Assembly: GCA_937625935.1 (NCBI GenBank)
Contig: OW569364.1
Location: forward strand, 186,001 to 250,000
Reading direction: 5' to 3'
DNA from: Tetramitus jugosus
Lineage: Eukaryota > Heterolobosea > Eutetramitea > Acrasida > Vahlkampfiidae
DNA length: 64,000 bases
The notes beneath the pieces were generated by a model. It did no database searches, was not told the origin of the DNA, and was given only the letters and a program-made list of their open reading frames with translations. Below are positions 10,736-22,000 of this stretch, in pieces. Made by a program: the position numbers and the translations under genes. Position 1 is the stretch's first letter. Each line of letters starts with the position of its first letter.

Positions 10736-12868
10736 ATGTCTCGCAAGATTGTATCAGAAAAAGATTTTTGGGGCGTTGGTGACAACAATGAGGATGATGA
10801 TAACACATACGGTGATGAATCATGGACACAGAATCATCACAGAATCGTTACAGACAGTGACGATGAAGCACACTATCAGAGCTACGCCCAAGACGATGAC
10901 GATGAAGAGTTTGAACGAGTGAATCAACAATCTCAACTTCGCAGTCAACAACAACAACAACAACAGCTACAAAAGAAAAATCAACAACAACAAAATCGTC
11001 GTGTTGCTGCTCCAGTTCAATACAGTAGCACTGAAGAAGAAGAAGAGCAGAGTAGTGAAGAAGATGACACTTATGCAAACAAGAAGCCAAAATTGCAATT
11101 GTATGAAGTGACGGATGATGGATTCACGACCTTTGTAGGCAAGAAGGCTGCCACTGAAAAATTGGCCCAAAAGGTTAAAACAGTCAAGCCATCAAAGAAT
11201 GACGATGAAGAGGAAGACAATGAAGAGCAAAAGAACAAGAAAAAGAAGAATAAGAAAAAGAAGAAGAATGCAGCTACCACTCTGCAGCAAGTGTTGACCA
11301 GAAAAATTGATCCTAGAGATCCATTGGCAGGCGTCGATGATCCATATGATTTGTTGGCAGAACAACACAATGCAAAGATCCGAATGAAGGCCGATGAACA
11401 AAAATTGGCTTATCAAAAGAAGATGAAGAAACAAAAGGCAATGATGCCAACAAGTCACCAACCTGTTGGATTGTCAAAGGCAGAGAAGAATAAGAAGCTT
11501 TCTGGTATCACAAAGCTCGTGTTTGAACAACCAAACAAGAGCAATGAGAAACAACAGAAGAAGAAGAAGAGTCAAACCAAGGAGAGTACTCCAACAACCA
11601 CAGCAGAAAAGGTTGCACCAGCTAAAACCATTGCTGCTGTTGCTGCTAGTTTGTCTGCCAAGGATTTGGATACCACGATTGAAAATATTAGAAAAATGTA
11701 CAGTAAGGAGTCTGCTACTCAGTTTATTCAAGTGGCTGGATGGTTCGAAAAAGAGTTCTATCATCTGTCAGAGAAGAATATTCCTAGCGACAGTATCCGT
11801 CATTTCTCAAAGCAATTTGTTGCCCGAATGGAAAAGTGGTTGGCACTCTTCCATGATAAGAACGTGACCGAAGCAGTCACCCTTTTCATTGGTGAAATTT
11901 ACAGTGACAAGGGTATTGAAAGACACCCAGGAAAGTCAGTTGGAACAAGAGTGTTTCTTCAGTTTATTTTCCATTCTCGTCCAATGCCTGCTGCTGATGG
12001 TATTGCTGCATGCTCATCCAAGTTTGCAAATGGTGCTGTTTCGCTTCAAAATCTGAAGGTTCTATTGGATTCATTATTGTCCCAAAACGAGCTTGCTGGT
12101 ATCAAGGCTGCAACTGCTGTCATCCTTACTCATATCTTGTCAAAGAAATTGAAATCAAAGGAAGAGCAAGAAGCGATCACTTACTTGAGATCATTGATCG
12201 AAACTGATAGAATTATGCGCCACACAGAGCAGAATCCTGAAGTTCCTTCTCTGGTTGATAAGAAGCAATTTTTCAACTTCCAGAACTTTGCTTTCTCAAG
12301 CAAGAATGAGAATATTCAAAGTTTGTATCAGGATGTCGTTGCTGCCTCTATATTCCTGACAAACAATTCGCCGTCTCTATTTTTCATCCAACAACTCGAG
12401 GCATTGAAAGCAACCTCCGCCGAAGAGAGAAGAGAAGAAATTGCTTCAATTCTCAGTAAGAGTTTAAAGATTGATGAGGAGTGCATCACGTTGTGGGTCA
12501 ACAATATGAGCAAGTACATCAAGGAAAGCACGATGCTTCTGGAGCACATTAACAAACATGGAGGATTGCAAGGAGTGAAGGGCAATGAGCGCATCTCTAA
12601 GCAAATCTCTTCGATCATTCAGTCTTCGGACAAGAGTGCTCCACATATTCAAGCACTCCAAGAGCAGCTCAAGTCCTACAAGATAACCAATGCCGAAAGT
12701 TCCATCGTAGGTGCCTTCTTCCGCTTTATCTTCGTCATTCTGGTTCTGTCAGCTCTAGCAATACTCGCCACCATGTTCTACTGTGGTAGCAATCATGAAA
12801 CCCAATTTTGCAAAGTGAATGAGCAATGGTTGAGTGCCTTCACAAGCATTCTGCAGGATCGTCAATAA
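10736..12868 (+). CDS. TMEM214: TMEM214-like ER membrane protein
   Basis: 710 residues. Residues 1-300 are disordered: acidic runs, poly-Gln near residue 65, and Lys-rich runs near residues 165-180 and 260-285. From about residue 305 to 640 a helical domain follows (DLDTTIENIRKMYS, WFEKEFYHLSEKN, GKSVGTRVFLQFIFHSRPMP). Near the end, CITLWVNNMSKYIKES followed by MLLEHI resembles the TMEM214 segment with a Trp, a Leu-Leu-Leu-Glu-His motif and a following helix. One strong membrane helix lies at about residues 658-684 (FFRFIFVILVLSALAILATM), giving a tail-anchored-like layout with a short lumenal tail. TMEM214 is an ER protein linked to ER-stress caspase recruitment and mRNA anchoring in animals; the role here is not known. 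The stop codon overlaps AATAAA. Confidence 0.6.
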   Translation: MSRKIVSEKDFWGVGDNNEDDDNTYGDESWTQNHHRIVTDSDDEAHYQSYAQDDDDEEFERVNQQSQLRSQQQQQQQLQKKNQQQQNRRVAAPVQYSSTEEEEEQSSEEDDTYANKKPKLQLYEVTDDGFTTFVGKKAATEKLAQKVKTVKPSKNDDEEEDNEEQKNKKKKNKKKKKNAATTLQQVLTRKIDPRDPLAGVDDPYDLLAEQHNAKIRMKADEQKLAYQKKMKKQKAMMPTSHQPVGLSKAEKNKKLSGITKLVFEQPNKSNEKQQKKKKSQTKESTPTTTAEKVAPAKTIAAVAASLSAKDLDTTIENIRKMYSKESATQFIQVAGWFEKEFYHLSEKNIPSDSIRHFSKQFVARMEKWLALFHDKNVTEAVTLFIGEIYSDKGIERHPGKSVGTRVFLQFIFHSRPMPAADGIAACSSKFANGAVSLQNLKVLLDSLLSQNELAGIKAATAVILTHILSKKLKSKEEQEAITYLRSLIETDRIMRHTEQNPEVPSLVDKKQFFNFQNFAFSSKNENIQSLYQDVVAASIFLTNNSPSLFFIQQLEALKATSAEERREEIASILSKSLKIDEECITLWVNNMSKYIKESTMLLEHINKHGGLQGVKGNERISKQISSIIQSSDKSAPHIQALQEQLKSYKITNAESSIVGAFFRFIFVILVLSALAILATMFYCGSNHETQFCKVNEQWLSAFTSILQDRQ

Positions 12869-13101
12869 AATGTCATGATCCATTTGTGCTCTTGTCACTG
12901 AACCGTTACTCCGAATCCGTCATCAACGGAACAATTTTAGTTCGTGGGTTCGCTCGTCGCACCACTGCCTCTTTTCGTGTTTTCTCCCTGAGACCTGCAC
13001 CCCAAACGAAAAAACCAACTCACAACCCCTCACAAACTTCTATTAACGTTAATATCTCATATCTTTCTTTTTTCAGATTGCAATATCCTTCAAGACTAAA
13101 T

Positions 13102-15261
13102 ATGAGACTTGTAAAGAAGAAGAGCAGTAAAGATTTCTTATCGCACATTCATCCTTTTCTATTGTTGAGAGATGGTCCAAAGATTGAGTCTGTTGTGCAT
13201 GAACAGTTGCATCAATCGACCAACAACCTCTCACTTCAAAAACAAGTGTTTCAAACACATATTCAACAACAACCAAGTCATAGCAGCAGCAGTGGTAGTA
13301 ACAGTCCTCTGTTGTTTCATTCACTGGTGCTTCCATTGAGCATAAATGAATCCAACATGATTACCATGGGCAACAGCTTGAGAGCATTGAGTCTATTGCA
13401 TCCTAATGCTCAGGTGCGAAAATCAGCTTCCTGTGCAAACAAGAAGATTGAAGAGCACAAATTAGACTTGTTTTGCAACATTGACAATTATCAAATGTTG
13501 TGTCACGTGAGAGATACCGAATGGAACTCACTGAATCACTTGGAACAACGGTTGTTGTGCAAGATGCTTCAGGACTGTGTGCGGAATGGCATGCAGATCA
13601 CGGATAACGATACCAAGCGGTCTCTCATTGTACAAAAGAAGAAACAGATTGCTCAATTGAAGATTGAGTTCAATAAAAATTTGATTGAGGACAAGACTTG
13701 TCTCGTGTTTGACAAGAGAGATCTTGTTGGACTATCGGACGAGCTCTTGAACAGTCTGGACAAGGTAACAGAAGAGGGATCTTCTGACAGTTCGAGTGAA
13801 CGGTATAGAGTGACACTGAAGCCTTCGGATGTTCTGCCAATACGGACGAACGCTGAATTGACTCATGTTCGGAAAGCAGTTGAGATTGCTCTTGCAAGCA
13901 AGTGTCAAGAGATCAATACACCGATTGCAGAGCAAATTATTCGCTTGAGAACAGAATGTGCTCAACTTTTAGGGTATCAGAACCATGCAGATTATGTTTT
14001 GAGCAATAGGATGGCTCAAAACACAGAGACCGTGTTTGATTTTCTGCATTCATTGCGTGAAAAGGTGACTGATGCTGCTCGCAAGGAAATTGGTCACCTG
14101 CTAGCTCTAAAGAAACTGCACTGCACGGAAACAAAGCAAGAGTTTGATGGAAAATTGAACGCATGGGATTTGGAGTTTTACAAAAACCTGGCCATGAAGA
14201 ATGAGTGTAATCGTGACGACTCTGTGATTCGACAGTATTTTCCACTGGATCAAACATTACGGCGGATGTTTAAATTGTTTGGTGAGATGTTTGGATTGTC
14301 ATTCAAGGAAATTACAGAGACTCATGCGAAATATCTGTGGCATGAAGATGTAAGACTCTTTTGCGTTTATGATACGAGTTGTGTTGACTCTACAGATCGC
14401 AAAATTATGGGCTACTTGTTTCTGGATGTATTTACTCGACCAGGAAAGTACATGACCAATGCTTGTTTCAACCTGCAACAGCACTACATCCGTAAAGATG
14501 GAACGCGACAATTGCCTGCTGCTTGTATAGTTCTTAATTATTCAATATGCAAGAATCTGAAACAGAGATTGCTAAGGCATCATGAATTGAAATCTTTGTT
14601 GCATGAATTTGGTCACTTTTGTCACAATGTTTGCAGCAGATCACCCTATGGAAGATTTTCTGGCACTCAGGTCGAGAAGGATTTTGCAGAATTTCCCTCA
14701 CAATTACTAGAGAATTGGTGTTGGAACGCTGAAACACTACAGCTACTCTCTGGTCACTATAAGACAGGAGAAGTGATACCCAGAGAGGTGATCAATTCCA
14801 TTCTCGAAACTAAGAACCTCTATGTTTCTCACCAGATTTTAGCTCGATTACATCACTCCATGTATGATATGATCGTACACAGTGATCCCAATGTTCATTC
14901 ACTTCCCTCCAACTACACTTCAGAATTGTACTCTGATCTTAAGAAGGAAATTTGTCTCATTGCGGCACCTGAGGGTACTAATGCTAGCGCTTCATTTGGT
15001 CATATCATGAGAACCTATGATGCTGGATTTTATAGTTACTTATGGTCTCAGGTGTTCAGTTGTGATGCATTCAAGAGATTTGAAGATGAAGGATCACTGA
15101 CCGGCAAGTCTCAAACCTCCACAGATTACCGCTCGATCATCCTTGAGAGTGGAAACACTCGCGATGCTTCAGATATGATTCACCAATTCCTAGGTCGAGA
15201 ACCATCTCAATCCTCCTTTCTCTCCTTTTACCAGCTCGTTGTAAATAAAGATCCATTGTAA
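13102..15261 (+). CDS. M3 family metallopeptidase, thimet oligopeptidase/neurolysin-like
   Basis: 719 residues from the ATG at 13102, matching the family's 680-720. The zinc site HEFGH is at residues 501-505, with the family context ...FSGTQVEKDFAEFPSQ followed by LLENWCWNAETL 20-30 residues later. Near the C-terminus, GYDAG-like MRTYDAGFYSYLWSQVFS and LGREPSQSSFL match thimet oligopeptidase and neurolysin more than mitochondrial intermediate peptidase. These enzymes cut peptides of up to about 17 residues, clearing proteasome products or presequence fragments. The frame is open upstream to 12826, but the only upstream ATG is inside the previous gene. That upstream stretch encodes an Arg/Ser-rich presequence-like segment and holds a pyrimidine-CAG acceptor-like site at about 13066-13076, so a spliced N-terminal leader is possible. 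Confidence 0.9.
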   Translation: MRLVKKKSSKDFLSHIHPFLLLRDGPKIESVVHEQLHQSTNNLSLQKQVFQTHIQQQPSHSSSSGSNSPLLFHSLVLPLSINESNMITMGNSLRALSLLHPNAQVRKSASCANKKIEEHKLDLFCNIDNYQMLCHVRDTEWNSLNHLEQRLLCKMLQDCVRNGMQITDNDTKRSLIVQKKKQIAQLKIEFNKNLIEDKTCLVFDKRDLVGLSDELLNSLDKVTEEGSSDSSSERYRVTLKPSDVLPIRTNAELTHVRKAVEIALASKCQEINTPIAEQIIRLRTECAQLLGYQNHADYVLSNRMAQNTETVFDFLHSLREKVTDAARKEIGHLLALKKLHCTETKQEFDGKLNAWDLEFYKNLAMKNECNRDDSVIRQYFPLDQTLRRMFKLFGEMFGLSFKEITETHAKYLWHEDVRLFCVYDTSCVDSTDRKIMGYLFLDVFTRPGKYMTNACFNLQQHYIRKDGTRQLPAACIVLNYSICKNLKQRLLRHHELKSLLHEFGHFCHNVCSRSPYGRFSGTQVEKDFAEFPSQLLENWCWNAETLQLLSGHYKTGEVIPREVINSILETKNLYVSHQILARLHHSMYDMIVHSDPNVHSLPSNYTSELYSDLKKEICLIAAPEGTNASASFGHIMRTYDAGFYSYLWSQVFSCDAFKRFEDEGSLTGKSQTSTDYRSIILESGNTRDASDMIHQFLGREPSQSSFLSFYQLVVNKDPL

Positions 15262-15297
15262 ATAGTCGATCGGCTCCTCTTTTGGGTGAACTTCTCA

Positions 15298-16938
15298 ATG
15301 TCATCCCGATGTTCTGTCCGTTGTTCGGATGTTAGCGGACAAAAAACACCAAGGCCAAAAAACACATGCTCAAGAAACATGCTTGTTCTCACAACAACAG
15401 CAACAATCGCAACAAGAAGAAGAATGATCGCCAAACGTCTGTGCTCTTCCTCTGTTCTCACCAGAACAATGCAAGCTTCCATCAACATTCCATCTAGACA
15501 TATCGCATTCTCACCACATTACTTTGCGTCCTCTCATCAACAACAGCAATGGAGGAACTACTATCGACACGTGTCATCCAAGATCCTACTAGACAGCAAC
15601 AAGAAGAAACCACAACACTCATCCATGGTTACAAACACCAATGTTGGTGCTACTCCTTCCTTGCTCGATGATCAACCGTCCACTGACAGCAAAGTCGTGA
15701 TTGATGAGGAGAGTGGAATGGATCCTGTTGTGGCTGCAACTGCCTTTTCAGCAACTAGTTCTGCTTCCAGTATCGTCACGCCATCTTCTTCTTCAGTAGC
15801 AGGAGCGACAACGACAACAGCAACAACAAGCACGACGACTACTGTTGCGACAAAGACCTTGAGTGATGAAGACAAGGATGCAAAACTGTTGTTTGATCAA
15901 GTGATGCAGGAGTTGATTCAAGAGTCCAATGGAGTTCCACTCAAATTTCCCAAAGAGATCATCTTCTTGCTGGGTGCTCCGGGCAGCGGCAAGGGCACAA
16001 TGACCATGTATATTCAAAAGACTCGAGGGCTCACTGCCAAACCCATTGTGGTGTCTGATATTTTACAGGGTGCAGAGTTTAAGGAAATTAAGGCCAAGGG
16101 CGCACTGGTGGGAGATGGTATAGTATTAAGAGCGCTGTTCAAAGAATTGTTGAGGAATGAGAATGAAATGGGTGTGATTGTGGACGGATTTCCCAGGACA
16201 GAGATTCAAGCACGATGCTTGAGTCTATTGTGGGACTGGATGGAAGAGCAGAGAGTGAGACATGGTAGAGCTTTCAGAAGACCAAAGTTCAGAATCACTG
16301 TCCTCTACATACCAGAGGAATTATCTGTGGAACGTCAATTGGCAAGAGGCCGAATGGCACTGGAACACAATGAAAGAATTAATCAAACAGGCTTGGGACA
16401 CATGATTGAAGTGCGTCCAACAGATTTATCAGAAGATTTTGCAAAATCACGGTACAAGTATTTCAAGGATCATATCTGGAAGTCTGTCAAGTTGCTACAA
16501 CCAAAGTTTAATTACAATTTCATTGACGCAAGTGGCGTAAAACAACAAGTGGCAGAGAATGTAAAGAACGAAATGAAGTATCAATCTTCGTTAGAGCTTG
16601 GCAAGGAAACGTTTGACATGATCACAACGTTTCCCACAGCCGAGAGATTGACTCGTCATGCACGGCAGTCACTCGTTAGACGATTAGATACGTATGCATT
16701 GGAGCACACAACACTGTTCAAGCAAGTGTTGGATGTTCTTCACAATGAATTTCTGCACATCATGCAAAGGCAGAGCTTGACAGGTGCAGCCATCATCCGA
16801 ACACAAAATCCATTGCTAAATGAAAAATTAGCTGTCGATATGATGCTTGATATCTTGCTGGAGAGAGGATATAAAGTGTATGTAGCGAATCTCCCGGACT
16901 GCAAGCTTTTTTCAATATCTGATGTATTTTCACTTTGA
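15298..16938 (+). CDS. adenylate kinase domain protein with organelle-type leader
   Basis: 546 residues from the first ATG. ATGs at 15379 and 15424 are good alternatives, because the stop of the previous gene is only 36 bases upstream of 15298 and the segment starting MLVLTTTATIATRRRMIAKR looks like a mitochondrial presequence. A Ser/Thr-rich low-complexity linker follows. The kinase core begins near residue 220 with the P-loop GAPGSGKGT at 226-234 and continues with VVDGFPRT-like VIVDGFPRTEIQA and a lid region with RPTDLSEDFAKSR. It catalyses the ATP + AMP = 2 ADP exchange. About 110 further helical residues follow the core. A GTATGT donor at 16878 and a CTAAC...CACAAG acceptor ending at 16970 could replace the last 19 residues and move the stop to 17022. 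Confidence 0.85.
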   Translation: MSSRCSVRCSDVSGQKTPRPKNTCSRNMLVLTTTATIATRRRMIAKRLCSSSVLTRTMQASINIPSRHIAFSPHYFASSHQQQQWRNYYRHVSSKILLDSNKKKPQHSSMVTNTNVGATPSLLDDQPSTDSKVVIDEESGMDPVVAATAFSATSSASSIVTPSSSSVAGATTTTATTSTTTTVATKTLSDEDKDAKLLFDQVMQELIQESNGVPLKFPKEIIFLLGAPGSGKGTMTMYIQKTRGLTAKPIVVSDILQGAEFKEIKAKGALVGDGIVLRALFKELLRNENEMGVIVDGFPRTEIQARCLSLLWDWMEEQRVRHGRAFRRPKFRITVLYIPEELSVERQLARGRMALEHNERINQTGLGHMIEVRPTDLSEDFAKSRYKYFKDHIWKSVKLLQPKFNYNFIDASGVKQQVAENVKNEMKYQSSLELGKETFDMITTFPTAERLTRHARQSLVRRLDTYALEHTTLFKQVLDVLHNEFLHIMQRQSLTGAAIIRTQNPLLNEKLAVDMMLDILLERGYKVYVANLPDCKLFSISDVFSL

Positions 16939-17448
16939 ATCATGTCGAATCTCATCCACTAACACACAAGCATGACGTCAACACAGAGTACTAGACCAAG
17001 AGCGAGTGTTCAGGCCAATTAAGCTGAATGGAACGATTATTGAAGGGCACGAGGTCAAAATATGGCGCTTCCAAATCGCCTTTGATGTACCACAGATAAG
17101 AGGCTAAGGTACAGTTTGGCTGAAACACCAACAACAGACATGAGACCAGCGCTAAAAATACCCGTGGATGTTTCACACAAAGCAAAATTCCTTTTTTGCA
17201 CAAAGTTCGCAAGGTTTTTTTGTGATGTGGTGAACGTGTGGGTGTACAAGATAAGCTCTTCTCGAACTTGAGGGCCCTTTCGAAGAGTCACAACACAACT
17301 TTAGCCAAACTAAAGAAACTTCATCCCTGCTCCTTCTATCTTGCATATACCCACTCACCACAAAACAAAACGAAAGAAAAACCCATCTCCATCTACCCTT
17401 CCTAAACCAACAAGCACACTAACTTTCTCTATACCATCATAAAACACA
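16939..17448. other. 510-base intergenic region
   Basis: Lies between the adenylate kinase and ankyrin genes, both on the + strand. It should hold the polyadenylation region of the first and the promoter and leader of the second, whose last 90 bases are C/A-rich. It may also contain the last exon of the adenylate kinase gene (16971-17022). Short open frames on the - strand (16991-17291) lack an ATG and are not called. Confidence 0.5.
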
Positions 17449-19023
17449 ATGTTGAAACTGAAGCAAATAAGGAAGAATTGGAGCACTGGTACCATCAATG
17501 CCGACTACAAGATCGATCATCAACAGCAGTCCTCCATCATGTCCACCATGAGTTGTGCTATTCAAGTCATCCCTCGTCACTCCATCAATGAAGCTCTTCT
17601 CAACTGGAGGAACAAGAAGGTGATTCCCAAGGGAGAAGATGACACTGATTTTGACACATTCTCTGAAGCAATGGAATTCGATGAAATGTCAGACATTGAA
17701 GAAGACGGTCCATCCTCCCTGAAAAACAATTTTGAAGCACTGAGAAGACATCGTTCAACTTCCTTGACACAACAGACATCATCATTATCTGTTGGCCAGA
17801 AGAATGAACGAGTGGGATCTCCACCTCCTGTCCCACCCAGAAACGGAGTCGCTTCGATCCTAGCCAATCGGAAGAAGGTTACTCCTGCTGCTGCACCGAC
17901 TCGAGTCTCACAGGCCGAGTTCATCTTGTCAATGATCACCAAGCCAAATGATGCAGGAGCTCCCACTCTATGCAAAATGTTGGATGATGGATCATTCGAA
18001 AGGAGAAGAGTGAACGAAGTCGTGCGGAACAGCAGTGAAAGCCCAGCATGTTCCTTGCTTCACCTTGCTGCAAGGGCCAACAATGTTGAATGCATGCAAG
18101 TACTGATGAATAATGGTGCTATCATTGACTCAAAGGACTCTATCGAAGCCACTCCATTGCACTATGCGTGCTCTAGTGGTGCCAATGAAGCAGTCGTATT
18201 TTTGCTCATGAATGGAGCAAATGTGCACGCAAAGGACACTTATGACACTTTTCCACTGCTACTGGCACTCAAGAGAGATTACTTGAGCATTGTTCGCATG
18301 CTTATTCTCAATCAAGCAGATGTTCACCTTAAGGGCAAGAGAGGCAACACAGCCCTACACACTGCAGCTAGTAATGGTAACGTCAATCATGTAGATATTT
18401 TGGCCGGAGAATTCAACGCTTCACTTCTCAGAGTCAATGACAGCCATGAGTCAGTGTTGTTTTGTGCTCTGGCCAATCCACCAGTGGTACACAAAATTTG
18501 TGACCACGCAAACAACTCAAGCATACTAGGAAAACTAGTTGCAATGAAGAACAACAAGGGAAGAACAGTGTTTCATGAGTGCTGTGAAAAGGGTTACCTC
18601 GAGAGTCTTTTGACAATTTTAGAGTCACTATGCAATAAGGCATCTGACATCGTTCAGATTGACTCCTACTTGGATCAGAAACTGAATGAATTGAGCACAG
18701 ATGGCCTCTCACCGTTGCACTGTGCAACCATTGCTGGAAGACATCAAATTATTCAGTTCTTAGTAACGATTAAGAATGTTCATATCCATAAGGTTTGTGC
18801 CCGTAACCACTCTCCATTGCACTATGCAATCACATACAACTATTCCAATGTTGCTCAGTTGCTCACTACAGTCCTAACGGATGAACAGTGCACTGATGTT
18901 GAAAAGAAGAAAATGAAAGCAGTGAGTAGACTCAGAGCCAGTCTCTCAAGAGCCAGTGTTACTCTATCAAAGAGACTATCAACAAGATTTCCGCTGAACC
19001 ACGGTAATCAAGAAAATATATAA
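17449..19023 (+). CDS. ankyrin-repeat protein with Pro-rich SH3-ligand-like motif
   Basis: 524 residues. The N-terminal 200 residues are low in structure, with an acidic patch (EMSDIEEDGPSS) and a class II SH3-ligand-like motif, PPPVPPR, near residue 125. Ankyrin repeats follow from about residue 204: SLLHLAARANNVECMQVLM, TPLHYACSSGANEAVVFLL, a degenerate unit, TALHTAASNGNVNHVDIL, then after a variable stretch SPLHCATIAGRHQIIQFLV and SPLHYAITYNYSNVAQLL. Two repeats contain near-complete TPLHxA signatures. The C-terminus is Arg/Ser-rich (RLRASLSRASVTLSKRLS), possibly phosphorylated. Such proteins are protein-binding scaffolds; no partner can be inferred. The stop is 19 bases from that of the glucan synthase on the opposite strand. 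No intron. Confidence 0.88.
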   Translation: MLKLKQIRKNWSTGTINADYKIDHQQQSSIMSTMSCAIQVIPRHSINEALLNWRNKKVIPKGEDDTDFDTFSEAMEFDEMSDIEEDGPSSLKNNFEALRRHRSTSLTQQTSSLSVGQKNERVGSPPPVPPRNGVASILANRKKVTPAAAPTRVSQAEFILSMITKPNDAGAPTLCKMLDDGSFERRRVNEVVRNSSESPACSLLHLAARANNVECMQVLMNNGAIIDSKDSIEATPLHYACSSGANEAVVFLLMNGANVHAKDTYDTFPLLLALKRDYLSIVRMLILNQADVHLKGKRGNTALHTAASNGNVNHVDILAGEFNASLLRVNDSHESVLFCALANPPVVHKICDHANNSSILGKLVAMKNNKGRTVFHECCEKGYLESLLTILESLCNKASDIVQIDSYLDQKLNELSTDGLSPLHCATIAGRHQIIQFLVTIKNVHIHKVCARNHSPLHYAITYNYSNVAQLLTTVLTDEQCTDVEKKKMKAVSRLRASLSRASVTLSKRLSTRFPLNHGNQENI

Positions 19024-19042
19024 AACACCTCTATTATCTTTA

Positions 19043-22000
19043 TTATGGCAATGAAACAATGATATCGTCCCTATCGCTGTCAGAATCGTTTGACTCACTG
19101 GTCTCTATTCCCTGATTGCTGCTACTACTTTCTTCTATCGATGATGAATTGTGAGCACAAGAGGCAACATTGGCCCTTCTCCTCTCAAGGTATCCCAACA
19201 TATCTTGACACTCCGTTCTTAGCTCGTCAAAGTTATGGCTATTCACATGTTTTAGTACGTGTTCTTGCATGGCGTTTGACAGTACTTCATGTCGTGGAGA
19301 GCCCTTGAATCCGAAGCATTTGAGTGGTATTGAGTTAACCATTTGCTCGAGGAAAGATGTGTCATTCGTTAGTGGTGCTTCATGACTGTCCTTCAATCGA
19401 TCCACGAGATACAATGATTCTCTCAAACCGGACATCACTTGATTCAGACTACTTGTCATTACACAAGAGGAACAGTGTTCAACATTATTCACATGTGTAG
19501 GATTGAATATTTTGTTGCTTCTCTCATGATGCAAGTAAGCTCTAAATTGTGACTTGGCGTCCGTCATTCTTCTTTCGATTATTTTGCATATTTGGTCAGT
19601 TACGATAGTCAGGAGATTAAAACATAACTTTTGGAGATCGTTCCTCATAGGATTCGTTGATAGTAGAAGATGATTGAGAACATGATTCTGTTCAACAGCC
19701 ATGTACTTGCATACATCAGTCACATATGTCGATGCTGTCTCGAATCTTGTCTTATCACTACAAGCTAGGACATCATTCACCTTATAAATCATTTCATTGA
19801 CAGATGTCGTGAATGTGTCATACTCCTCAACGAGATAGAGTAATCCTAGAGTGGATATTAAGCTGTTTGATGTTGGTTCGTACGATGCACTTGTTGCATC
19901 AATGCATATCTGTCTCACAACATGTGATCCTTTAAGTCTATTGAAAGCATTCTTGTACAGAGGGAACAAATTCTTCTTGGTTGATCTGGATGACAGAGTG
20001 ACCAAATTCATGACTTGTTGGTAGCTTTCTGGATCAGATGTATTGAGGGCATTAAATTGTTCTTCAATCTCGGTGCATCTTATCGTTAATGACCCTGAAT
20101 TATTGTTAGGAGGAGCATAGGTTTCCACTCTTCTATTCATTTCATTTCCTCTTCGTTGATCAACATTACTTTGTACTTTTGCAATCAATTGCTGGATGTT
20201 CATCAGTCTAATCTCTGTAATCTTTGACAAATATTGATCGTGATATGTCTGCATGTAGTCTGGGGGTGATGTCCAAGGAGCTATCGCTTTGTAGATAATT
20301 ATGAAGTATGAAAGAAGCTTGGTACCAAACAAGATAAATAGCAATAGTATCTTTGGAATGGTTCGAATCAAGAATCGTAGGATACGAAACGGCAACTTGA
20401 ATAAAACGTGAAATAGTTTCCTTCTCTTTCCATAGTTCACAAGAGGTTGAGTCATGATAGTAGGTTCTGCTTCAGTCTCAGGTATTGCTTTCTCCTTCTT
20501 CCTTCTTCTTCTCTTCAATTTTGTTGGTTCAGGCTTATTTCTATCTCTCAACATACTTGATTGAAGCTGCATGAAGGAGAACTCAAGGTCATATGGAGCC
20601 CTACTTCGAGAAAAAGAGACCTCCTGATACCCATAGCCAGATTCCCAATCCAGCTCTAAATGAGTCGATTCAGACTCATCTCCCACCATAAAATCGTACT
20701 CTAACCCCATGTGTCTTTCACTTCGATTGTTTTGCATAATACTCTCAACATCTTTTGCCTTACATCGGTTTCTAATCCAGGTTTTAACTCGAAACAAATC
20801 CTCTGCATATAGCTGTTTCCAGATGGCGATACTAACATCGAGAGGAGTTGAACCACTATTGAAAATGAATGGGCTGAACAACCACACAAACACCAGAAAG
20901 CAATGGAAGACGACAAAGCCATAATTTTTGCTTGTAGTCACAGATACCAAACTCAACAAAATAATCAATCCTGCGGGAATGAAATGAGTCGACCTGAACA
21001 TCCTGTAACTATCAATGATAGAAACGTGTTGCAAACCGTGAGATCTACCAGATGCTATGTACTTTGCAGATTGATTGAATCCAAAGAGGAAGTAAAAAGC
21101 AGTGTTCATGAGCTGAAAGAGAGAGTAAGTCAGAAGCCATAAAAAGTTGTTGATATACTCCCATACACCTCGTACGACCCCTCTATCAAGAATGCTTTGC
21201 AGAATTCCAGGAACCGATAGAGCCATGCCAATTTGGAGCAAAAACACTGAGTCCGAAAATAAAGCAAGAGTTTTGGAAATGTCTAACATGGCCACTTGCA
21301 ACTTGGATCCTCCCTCTTTTGGTAGATGCTTTGATACTACAAAAGTAGCAATCAAAACAATATCACGGCAGAGATACAGAATGAAGGCCGCTGCTACAGC
21401 TATTAGAGTATTGGAATAATGAGATAGCACAGAGTAACAGAACAAGAGCTTGTCTGTGAATGTCAAATGCCGAGAGGACAAAATCCACGAAGCATATCTC
21501 GAACATGCAATTTGAGCTCCTCCGCCAGCGATCTTTCTATTGAATTTTGTAGTAGACACCATGCACACATCTCGAGCTTTTCCCACTTCGATATAATCCA
21601 CATGCTTGCTTGTTCCGTTGTTCAGTAAAACATCGAAACCATTAAAAATATCCTCAGAGATGTAACTTAACTTTGATAACCCGCTCGTAAACATGACGAA
21701 CATCCCTCTCATCACATCAGGATGTCCATAGTGAAATCTGAGGTTCAAGAGAGACCATACACGTTGAACCAAACTGCCAAATACTCTTTCGGTGAACGCT
21801 GCGGCAAACCCAGCTCTCGACCATGATTTCGTAAAAACAAACTCTGGGAATCCAACCATTTTCACTTTTGGATCATCAAACTCCTTCATTAGATTCGGGA
21901 CAAAGAATGCTTGGCACAGAGTATTATCCATATTACAATCCACTGTTTGACAAAAAGAACCGTCAAAAAATTGGAGCATAAAACCTTGGTTAGTTGGTTT

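Noticed and set aside
16991-17291. Small membrane-like frames on the - strand, one with an intron-like GTATTT...TTTCAG inside
   Set aside because: No ATG start, no continuous homology, and the two frames compete. A faint resemblance to a tafazzin N-terminus is not followed by the acyltransferase motif.
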